From: Clostridiales bacterium
GTDB lineage: Bacteria > Bacillota > Clostridia > Oscillospirales > Oscillospiraceae
DNA length: 7,228 nucleotides
Assembly (NCBI GenBank): GCA_021200895.1
Contig: JAJQFX010000076.1
Location: 1-7,228 of the forward strand
Direction: 5' to 3'
Part shown: positions 1 through 4,826 of the stretch, in pieces
Numbering within the stretch: position 1 is the stretch's first letter
Layout of the letters: every line of letters starts with the position of its first letter
Notes under the pieces: model-generated
Database searches by the model: none
The model's input: only the letters and a program-made list of their open reading frames with translations
What the model was told of the DNA's origin: nothing
Position numbers and translations under genes: made by a program

Positions 1-69
1 AACTTCTCTACTTTTTATTCGGGGGAGAGGGGTCATATCATTTTAGCACATACATAATCGCAAAAAAAT

Positions 70-786
70 TCAATCTTTTACACGGAGGCTTCCGGTGCGG
101 CTCCAGTCGACAGGCGCGCTCCCCTCCCGCTCCAGAAAATCATTTACCTGGTGAAAGGGCTGTGACCCAAAGAAGCCCCTGCTGGCGGACAGCGGGCTGG
201 GATGGTTGCTTTTCAGCACCAGCCGGGGGTAGGGGCTGCCCTCCGGGGAGACCAGCGCAGCCTTGGTTTGGGCCGCCTTTCCCCACAGCAGGTAGGCCAC
301 CGGCTGGGGCAGCTGGACGGTCTGGCGCAGGATCTCCGTGGTGAACTGCTCCCAGCCCCAGCCCTTGTGGCTGCCCGCCTGCCCGTCGTAGACGGTCAGC
401 ACGTTGTTCAGCAGGAGGACGCCCTGCTCCGCCCAGCCGGTCAGGGTGCCGGAAGGGGGCGGGGTTATGCCCAAATCGCTTTGCAGCTCCTTATAAATAT
501 TCCGCAGGCTGGGGGGCACCCTGACCCCCACCTGGACGGAGAAGGCCAGCCCGTGGGCCTGCCCCGCCTCGTGGTAGGGATCCTGCCCCACCACCACGCA
601 GCGCACCTGCTCCGGCGGCGTTAGCCGCAGGGCGGTAAAGAGCTGCTCCTTCGGTGGATAGACGGCGGGGCTGCCCAGGGCGTAGGCGGCCTCCACCCGG
701 TCAAACAGCGCTTTGCACCACGGCTCACCGCCCAGGGGCAGCAGCGCGTCCCGCCAGCCGCCCAGTTCATAGTCCTCCAAAGGCAT
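70..786 (-). CDS. ung: Uracil-DNA glycosylase, family 1
   Basis: This 238-residue cytoplasmic enzyme should remove uracil from DNA, left by cytosine deamination or dUTP misincorporation, as the first step of base-excision repair. Family-1 motifs are all present in order: the water-activating motif GQDPYH at residues 67-72 with catalytic Asp69; the uracil-stacking Phe82 in GLAFS; the specificity Asn127 in LLLNN; and the HPSPLS motif at 195-200 with catalytic His195 and intercalating Leu199, followed by the family-typical RGFFGS. Length is normal for bacterial Ung and nothing is missing. The start at 786 is preceded on the minus strand by GGGAG about nine bases upstream. The gene diverges from the alkyladenine glycosylase at 866, and its likely promoter overlaps the palindrome at 820-850. 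Motif matches are direct observations; the function follows from the family. Confidence 0.97.
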   Translation of the reverse strand: MPLEDYELGGWRDALLPLGGEPWCKALFDRVEAAYALGSPAVYPPKEQLFTALRLTPPEQVRCVVVGQDPYHEAGQAHGLAFSVQVGVRVPPSLRNIYKELQSDLGITPPPSGTLTGWAEQGVLLLNNVLTVYDGQAGSHKGWGWEQFTTEILRQTVQLPQPVAYLLWGKAAQTKAALVSPEGSPYPRLVLKSNHPSPLSASRGFFGSQPFHQVNDFLEREGSAPVDWSRTGSLRVKD

Positions 787-803
787 ATCCTGTCACTCCC
801 ACT

Positions 804-831
804 TGCGGAAAAAACTTCCGTATGATATGAT
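804..831 (+). promoter_or_regulatory. Putative promoter of the alkyladenine glycosylase / HAD operon
   Basis: TTGCGG (804-809) and TATGAT (826-831) are separated by 16 bases. The -10 box is good and the -35 box is weak. The -10 box lies in the left half of the palindrome at 820-850, so a bound regulator would cover it. This is inferred from sequence only. Confidence 0.4.
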
Positions 832-850
832 ACTGATAGTATCATCATAC
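820..850. promoter_or_regulatory. Palindromic operator-like site between ung and aag
   Basis: The core ATGATACT-GAT-AGTATCAT (827-845) is a perfect inverted repeat with a 3-base centre. It is flanked by a second matching pair, GTATGAT (820-826) and ATCATAC (844-850), so the whole reads as a long palindrome with a two-base bulge. It sits in the only gap between two divergent DNA-glycosylase genes and overlaps the candidate -10 boxes on both strands, as expected for a repressor operator. It does not match the Gram-positive LexA box (GAAC-N4-GTTC). The regulator is unknown, and no regulator gene is in the window. Confidence 0.55.
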
Positions 851-872
851 CACGGAGGGGTTCCAATGGCAA
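844..872 (-). promoter_or_regulatory. Putative ung promoter
   Basis: Reading the minus strand, TTGCCA (872 to 867) is followed after exactly 17 bases by TATGAT (849 to 844), a good housekeeping sigma-factor match. Transcription would start near 837 and give a leader of about 50 bases before the ung start. The -35 box overlaps the first codons of the divergent glycosylase gene, and the -10 box lies in the palindrome. This is inferred from sequence only. Confidence 0.5.
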
Positions 873-1480
873 GGCTTGACGCCGCTTTTTATGACCGGGA
901 CACCAGGCTGGTGGCCCGGGAGCTGCTGGGCAAATACCTGGTGCGCCGCTGGGAAGGAACAGCGCTGGTCTGCCGCATCACCGAGACGGAGGCCTACATT
1001 GGCCGGATGGACAAGGCCTGCCACGCCTACCAGTACCGGCGCACCGCCCGGACAGAGCCCCTTTTCGCACCGCCGGGCCATGCCTACGTCTATCTGATTT
1101 ACGGGATGTACCACTGCCTGAACCTGGTGACGGAGCCGGAGGGGGAGCCTGCCGCCGTGTTGATAACGGTGGACCACCAAAAATAAAAAAAAACCCAAAT
1201 GGCCCGCCTCCGCTACGGCAAAGCGCCGGAGGAACTGACCGCCGCCCAGTCCCGCAACCTGATGAACGGCCCCGGCAAGCTGTGCAAAGCCCTGGCTGTC
1301 ACCCGGGCGGACAACCTGGCCGACCTGACCGGGGACGCCCTGTACGTCTGCGCCGGGCCAGAGGACACGGGGCTGTCTCTTCCGCCTCAGCCGATGGGGG
1401 AGATTCACGTCACGAAGCGCATCGGCATTGACTACGCGGAGGAAGCGGCGGACTTCCCCTGGCGGTATTACATGGATTGA
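866..1480 (+). pseudogene. aag: Alkyladenine (3-methyladenine) DNA glycosylase, interrupted by an in-frame stop
   Basis: The family excises alkylated purines such as 3-methyladenine in base-excision repair. The N-terminal part carries the AAG hallmarks: LLGKYLVRR, ITETEAYIG with the catalytic-type Glu, and the block RTARTEPLFAPPGHAYVYLIYGMYHCLN. The C-terminal part carries NLMNGPGKLCKAL, also diagnostic. Codon 107 (1184-1186) is TAA, yet both halves are in the same frame. Treating the stop as one residue gives 204 codons, a normal family length. The residues around the stop (ITVDHQK-stop-KKTQ) replace what is normally an ALEPVEG-like stretch, with no length change. The open pieces are 866-1186 and 1199-1480, and the second begins at an internal ATG without an obvious ribosome binding site. 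The start at 866 was chosen for the GGAGGGG at 854-860. The HAD gene follows 15 bases after the stop. Real inactivation and a local sequence error are both possible. Confidence 0.85.
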
Positions 1481-1495
1481 GACGGGGAGGACGCC

Positions 1496-2044
1496 ATGCT
1501 GCTGTTTGATTTGGACGGAACGCTGATCGATTCCAACGAGGTTTGGCGGGAGGTGGATGTCCGCTTTCTGGCGCGGCGGGGGCTGCCGCGGTCACAGGAA
1601 TACCACGAGGGGGTAGTTCACGCCAGCCTTGCCGCCGGGGCGAAATTTACGAAGGAGTTTTGCCACCTGGAGGACAGTGAGGAGGCTATCATCGCGGAGT
1701 GGCTGGCCATGGTGCAGCAGAGCTACGGGGAGGAAATTCCCCTGAAGCCCGGCGTCCGGGCCTTCCTCTCCTGCTGCGCTGACCGAGGGGAGCGGATGGC
1801 CGTTTACACCTCCTGCGCCCGCCCCCTCTGCGAAGCCGCCCTGCGCCATCATGGCATTGACCGCTGTTTCGAGGCAGTATTGTACGCCTCTGAGCTGGGT
1901 GTGGAGAAACGCGCCCCGGAGGGCTTCCGCATGGCGGCGGCCCGGCTGGGGGTGGAGACGGCGGACTGCATCTTTTTTGACGACTCCCCCCTGTCCTGCG
2001 CCGGGGCGCTGGAGGCCGGTATGGTGACGGTGGGGGGTCTATGA
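1496..2044 (+). CDS. HAD-superfamily hydrolase (phosphatase-like), C-terminus frameshifted
   Basis: Probable Mg-dependent phosphatase or phosphomutase of HAD subfamily I, cytoplasmic; substrate unknown. Motif I is FDLDGTL at residues 4-10, with nucleophile Asp5 and general acid Asp7. A helical cap follows (about 15-85). Motif II is Thr105/Ser106 in YTSCA, motif III is likely Lys138, and motif IV is FFDDSP with Asp162/Asp163. All catalytic motifs precede the lesion. The open frame ends at TGA 2042-2044, but a run of six G at 2032-2037 shifts the frame. With five G the protein would continue GVYDPMFAASEGEM and so on to a stop at 2151-2153, giving 218 residues, a usual family length, instead of 182. 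GGGGAGG (1484-1490) sits just upstream of the ATG. It lies 15 bp behind the glycosylase and is probably co-transcribed with it. A gph or beta-phosphoglucomutase-like role cannot be distinguished from sequence. Confidence 0.88.
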   Translation: MLLFDLDGTLIDSNEVWREVDVRFLARRGLPRSQEYHEGVVHASLAAGAKFTKEFCHLEDSEEAIIAEWLAMVQQSYGEEIPLKPGVRAFLSCCADRGERMAVYTSCARPLCEAALRHHGIDRCFEAVLYASELGVEKRAPEGFRMAAARLGVETADCIFFDDSPLSCAGALEAGMVTVGGL

Positions 2045-2153
2045 CCCCATGTTTGCCGCCAGCGAGGGGGAGATGCGCCGGAACTGCCACGCCTATCTCC
2101 GCTCCTTCGCCGAGGCGGAGGTCACGCCGGAGGGGAAATTCTCCTTCCTGTGA
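2037..2153 (+). pseudogene. Detached C-terminal coding remnant of the HAD hydrolase
   Basis: Read in the frame one base later than the upstream gene, this stretch encodes VYDPMFAASEGEMRR followed by a helical tail that ends KFSFL and a TGA at 2151-2153. It has no start or ribosome binding site of its own and is best read as the last 36 or so residues of the 1496 gene, cut off by one extra G in the run at 2032-2037. Confidence 0.8.
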
Positions 2154-2333
2154 GGCAATGGCATCAACTCATTTAGTCAACCTCTCAATTTTCTGCGGTT
2201 TTGCGCCTGATTTTGCCGGGTTTTAAGGGGAGTTCCGCGTCCTTGACGAAATAAAAACGTTAAAAATTCCAGATTTTTCCACTTGACAGGCCACATCTAG
2301 TTGTGCTATAGTAAAGGTACACAAAATCTTGTT
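2154..2333 (+). promoter_or_regulatory. CRISPR leader with promoter
   Basis: AT-rich non-coding region upstream of the first repeat, contrasting with the GC-rich genes around it. A strong promoter is visible: TTGACA (2283-2288, perfect -35), 18 bases, then TATAGT (2307-2312). Transcription should start near 2319, about 15 bases before repeat 1. ATCTAGTTGTG (2295-2305) recurs as ATCTTGTTGTG (2326-2336), the second copy running into the first three bases of repeat 1. TTGTG (2301-2305) and CACAA (2320-2324) form an inverted repeat across the -10 box. No clear terminator for the upstream HAD gene is visible. Confidence 0.7.
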
Positions 2334-2871
2334 GTGTTTTCTTACCTCTAAGGGATTGATACAGTTTCGTGGATCTGCTGCAAATCCGCCGCAGTCATGT
2401 GTTTTCTTACCTCTAAGGGATTGATACCGATGTTGATCCTCGTGAGCTTGCGGCTCCCTGGTGTTTTCTTACCTCTAAGGGATTGATACTCAGAAGGCTC
2501 TTCAGGACACTTGCGTCCATCTTGCCGTGTTTTCTTACCTCTAAGGGATTGATACATTACGATTTCTTCACACTCCGAAGGGTCATGTGTTTTCTTACCT
2601 CTAAGGGATTGATACCGCGAGTGCCTGCCTGAACAGGTACTCCACGCTGGTGTTTTCTTACCTCTAAGGGATTGATACCCTACGGTTCCCGCTACAACGA
2701 AGATGATTGCAATTCCGTGTTTTCTTACCTCTAAGGGATTGATACCTTCGCCCACAGCCCGGAATTTCCACTCACTTCGTGTTTTCTTACCTCTAAGGGA
2801 TTGATACGACATCCAACGACGCAAGATGTTGAGCCGGTTGAAGTGTTTTCTTACCTCTAAGGGCTGCGCCA
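2334..2871 (+). CRISPR. CRISPR array, 8 intact repeats plus 1 decayed terminal repeat, 8 spacers
   Basis: The 29-bp repeat opens GTGTTTTCTTACC and closes AAGGGATTGATAC. Intact copies start at 2334, 2399, 2461, 2527, 2587, 2650, 2717 and 2779, and all read identically. A ninth copy at 2843 matches for 21 bases and then diverges. Spacers 1-8 lie at 2363-2398, 2428-2460, 2490-2526, 2556-2586, 2616-2649, 2679-2716, 2746-2778 and 2808-2842 (36, 33, 37, 31, 34, 38, 33 and 35 bp) and are all different. Three things put transcription on the plus strand: the AT-rich leader and promoter on the left, the decayed repeat on the right, and a 3' end ATTGATAC close to the ATTGAAAC crRNA handle of clostridial I-B and III repeats. 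The repeat resembles the clostridial I-B type that contains TACCTATGAGGAATTG. Type I-B is therefore likely, but it is an inference because no cas gene is present in the window. Confidence 0.97.
2843..2871 (+). repeat. Degenerate terminal CRISPR repeat
   Basis: The first 21 bases (2843-2863) match the consensus exactly. The last eight, normally ATTGATAC, read CTGCGCCA. Loss of the 3' end is typical of the leader-distal repeat and marks this as the old end of the array. Because the repeat 3' end supplies the 5' handle of the next crRNA, its loss costs nothing here: no spacer follows. Confidence 0.9.
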
Positions 2872-2876
2872 AAACC

Positions 2877-2938
2877 AAAAAAACGCCTGTCAACAGGCAA
2901 AAAAAAAGAAAGCAGGCGGGTTTCCGTCTGCTTTCTTT
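2877..2938 (-). terminator. Tandem intrinsic terminators, minus strand (possibly two-way)
   Basis: A 15-bp stem (2905-2919 with 2924-2938, GTTT loop on the plus strand, one G-T wobble) is followed on the minus strand by a T run (2904 to 2899). Directly beyond it, GCCTG (2885-2889) and CAGGC (2894-2898) form a second hairpin with a 4-base loop, followed on the minus strand by G and seven T (2883 to 2877). Both fit intrinsic terminators for leftward transcription. No minus-strand gene to the right needs one, so they may block antisense transcription into the CRISPR array. The larger hairpin ends CTTTCTTT on the plus strand and may also end the array transcript. Confidence 0.6.
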
Positions 2939-2982
2939 GCGTACTATGCGGTTTTCCGTCGTCAGGCGGCGGGGAAGCTGAG

Positions 2983-2996
2983 CCAAAGCGCTTACG
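2983..2996 (+). promoter_or_regulatory. Weak cre-like site upstream of the carboxylesterase
   Basis: CCAAAGCGCTTACG matches the catabolite-response consensus TGWAANCGNTNWCA at all fixed positions except the first two and the last, around a central AAGCGCTT palindrome. It lies 56 bases before the carboxylesterase start, where CcpA control would be plausible. No clear -35/-10 pair is visible nearby. Confidence 0.25.
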
Positions 2997-3052
2997 AAAA
3001 AACTGCCGGGGCAACGCCCAGCGGGTGTTCAAGCTGTGAAAGGAGCGATTCC

Positions 3053-4426
3053 ATGAGCAAAACCATCCAAACCCCCTGCGGCCCTGTGGCGGGTACAACC
3101 TGCCAATGGCCGGGGGTCGCTGCCTACAAAGGCGTCCGTTACGCCACCGCCGGGCGGTGGGAGTATCCCGCCGTCGTCACCCACTGGGAGGGCACCTATG
3201 ATGCCACCCAATACGGCGCGTGCAGCTACCAGCCCCGGGCCTTCTATGACGAGGCCAAGATGCGGTCGAAGGCGTTCTACTACAACGAGTTCCGCAAGGG
3301 CGAGCACTATGACTACAGCGAGGACTGCCTCTTCCTGAACGTCTGGACGCCGGAGGACGCCGGGCCGGACAGCAAGCTGCCCGTCCTCTTCTACATCCAC
3401 GGCGGCGGCTTCACCGGCGGCTGCGGCCACGAGAAGCACTTTGACGGCCCCGTCTGGCCCACCAAGGGAGTTGTCGCCGTCACCATCAACTACCGCCTGG
3501 GCCCCATGGGCTTCGTCTGCCTGCCTGAGCTGGCGGAGGAGAGCGGCCACACCGGCAACTATGCCCTCTATGACCAGCTTGCCGCCCTCCAATGGGTCCA
3601 TGACGACATCAGCGCCTTCGGCGGCGACCCGGCCAACGTTACCCTGATGGGCCAGAGCGCCGGAGCCATGAGCGTCCAGCAGCTGGTGCTCAGCCCTCTG
3701 ACCAAGGGGCTGGCGGCCAAGGCGGTGATGAGCAGCGCAGGCGGCGTCAACAAGATGTTCGACGTGAAGCCCGCCGCGGACAGCTATTCCTTCTGGCAGG
3801 CCGTGATGGAACGGGCTGGCTGCGTCGACCTGGCCGCCTTCCGCGCCCTGCCGCCTGAAGCGCTGTTCGCCGCATGGCAGGCCGAGCAGAAGGCCCAGAA
3901 GGCTGCGGGCATGAACTGCGCCCCCTGTGTGGACGGGAGCCTGATTCCCTGCACCAATGCGGAGGGGGCCAAGGCGGGCAACGCCCTGAACATCCCCTAT
4001 CTGATGGGCTCTACCAGCGAGGACGTCGCGCCCCCTATCGTCTTTCAGATGGCAAAGGGCTGGTGCCGCCTCCAGGCCGACCAGGGTCGCCAGCCCAGCT
4101 ATACCTGGTTCTTCGACCGGCAGCTCCCCGGCGACGACTGCGGGGCTTGGCACTCCAGCGACCTGTGGTACTGGTTTGGCACCCTTGACCACTGCTGGCG
4201 GCCCATGACCGACCAGGACCGGCAGCTCTCCGGCGAGATGGTGGATTACCTGACCAACTTCGCCAAGTCCGGCGACCCCAACGGGGAAGGGCTGGTGGAG
4301 TGGCTGCCCATCAAGAAGGGGCAGAGCAAGGTGCTTCGCCTGGGCCAGGCTGCCACCCACATGGGCGGCGTCAACATGGCCAAGCTGACCCACACTATGA
4401 TGACCAAGCCTGCCGTGGGGGAGTAA
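3053..4426 (+). CDS. Type-B carboxylesterase (alpha/beta hydrolase)
   Basis: Hydrolyses carboxylic esters; the natural substrate is unknown. The 457-residue protein has the family marks in order: EDCLFLNVW at residues 90-98 (type-B signature 2), oxyanion-hole HGGGF at 116-120, NYRLGPMGF at 146-154, and GDPANVTLMGQSAGAMS at 191-207 with nucleophile Ser202. Glu323 in GSTSEDV is the likely acid and His367 in GAWHSSDLWYWFG the likely base, so the triad is complete. It is somewhat shorter than para-nitrobenzyl esterases of about 490 residues. No signal peptide is present and there are 13 cysteines, which suggests the cytoplasm of an anaerobe. AAAGGAG (3039-3045) lies seven bases before the ATG. 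It appears to be transcribed alone, with the hairpins at 4500-4634 behind it. It could act on acylated plant or drug esters, but the sequence does not say which. Confidence 0.94.
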   Translation: MSKTIQTPCGPVAGTTCQWPGVAAYKGVRYATAGRWEYPAVVTHWEGTYDATQYGACSYQPRAFYDEAKMRSKAFYYNEFRKGEHYDYSEDCLFLNVWTPEDAGPDSKLPVLFYIHGGGFTGGCGHEKHFDGPVWPTKGVVAVTINYRLGPMGFVCLPELAEESGHTGNYALYDQLAALQWVHDDISAFGGDPANVTLMGQSAGAMSVQQLVLSPLTKGLAAKAVMSSAGGVNKMFDVKPAADSYSFWQAVMERAGCVDLAAFRALPPEALFAAWQAEQKAQKAAGMNCAPCVDGSLIPCTNAEGAKAGNALNIPYLMGSTSEDVAPPIVFQMAKGWCRLQADQGRQPSYTWFFDRQLPGDDCGAWHSSDLWYWFGTLDHCWRPMTDQDRQLSGEMVDYLTNFAKSGDPNGEGLVEWLPIKKGQSKVLRLGQAATHMGGVNMAKLTHTMMTKPAVGE

Positions 4427-4499
4427 CGCCATAGCCTCTGGCGGCGGCGGAACTACAATCGGCTGCCCGCCGCCCGAGAACTCCTATTGTCAAATACGG

Positions 4500-4552
4500 A
4501 TACCACCTACAGAACGATGGATAATGCTTCGTTCTGCGGGTGGTATATTTTT
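4500..4552 (+). terminator. Intrinsic terminator after the carboxylesterase
   Basis: The arms at 4501-4517 and 4529-4545 pair over 17 bp with one wobble and one A-C mismatch around an 11-base loop, extended by an A-T pair at 4500/4546. Five T follow at 4548-4552. Its position 75 bases behind the carboxylesterase stop fits that gene's terminator. Confidence 0.75.
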
Positions 4553-4588
4553 ATGCTTTCTGAAACGAAGAGAATACGATTTCCCCCT

Positions 4589-4634
4589 AAAATCCCATCC
4601 ATCCGGTGTTTTCCCCGAATGGGTGGAATTTTTT
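4589..4634 (+). terminator. Second intrinsic-terminator-like hairpin
   Basis: The arm 4589-4606 pairs with 4615-4632 over 18 positions with two mismatches and one wobble, around an 8-base loop. A run of six T (4629-4634) overlaps and follows the right arm. The opposite strand also ends in TTTT, so it could stop transcription both ways. It backs up the hairpin at 4500 and insulates the dehydrogenase operon. Confidence 0.6.
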
Positions 4635-4703
4635 GCCGTGGCGCCGATAAAACAAACGACTTTCATATAACCGCAAAAAGAAAATACAAAGTGCAAGATT
4701 TTG

Positions 4704-4733
4704 TTCTTACTTTGGGGAACTATCTGTTATATT
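4704..4733 (+). promoter_or_regulatory. Putative promoter of the dehydrogenase / glycosidase operon
   Basis: An extended -10 element, TG-T-TATATT (4725-4733), has a weak TTCTTA -35 match at 4704-4709, 18 bases upstream. Nine-base direct repeats TTGTTCTTA flank it at 4701-4709 and 4732-4740, 31 bases apart (three helical turns), and could bind a regulator. The transcript leader would be about 85 bases. Confidence 0.4.
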
Positions 4734-4826
4734 GTTCTTAATCAACAAAACACGTTTGGTATGTCGATTTGAAATGGACAATCTGCCGGAAACCATCTCA
4801 AGAAATGATACAAGGAGGAATGGAAA

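Larger units (their letters stand above)
4427..4826. other. 400-bp non-coding gap between carboxylesterase and dehydrogenase
   Basis: AT-rich DNA with no credible gene. It holds a GGCGGCGG / CCGCCGCC hairpin (about 4440-4474), two longer hairpins followed by T runs (4500-4552 and 4589-4634), a direct repeat TTGTTCTTA (4701-4709 and 4732-4740), an extended -10 promoter candidate, and a ribosome binding site for the gene at 4827. An 84-codon open frame that begins TTG at 4487 spans both hairpins and has no recognisable domain, so I do not call it a gene. Confidence 0.75.

Noticed and set aside
62..97. Possible ung terminator (small hairpin 81-97 and T7 on the minus strand at 68-62)
   Set aside because: The stem is short with a bulge and sits about 12 bases from the T run, inside the last codons; too weak to call.
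803..865. Upstream ATG extending the glycosylase by 21 residues
   Set aside because: The extension lies in the promoter and palindrome, is not family-like, and the ATG at 866 has a GGAGGGG site at proper distance.
845..1408. 187-codon open frame on the minus strand over the glycosylase
   Set aside because: Antisense shadow of the alkyladenine glycosylase; no motif and no ribosome binding site.
2041..2226. 61-codon open frame after the HAD stop
   Set aside because: It is out of frame with the conserved HAD tail, which continues in another frame to 2153; the translation is Arg/Pro-rich noise.
2348..2986. 212-codon repeat protein on the minus strand (YQSLRGKKT / INPLEVRKH units)
   Set aside because: The repeat units are translations of the CRISPR repeat; the spacing is that of repeats and spacers, not of a protein repeat.
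3029..4432. 467-codon open frame on the minus strand
   Set aside because: It mirrors the carboxylesterase, which has full family motifs, a catalytic triad and a ribosome binding site. The long antisense frame follows from GC-rich codon use and shows no domain.
4487..4741. 84-codon open frame in the gap before the dehydrogenase
   Set aside because: It starts with TTG, spans two terminator hairpins, and has no recognisable domain or ribosome binding site.
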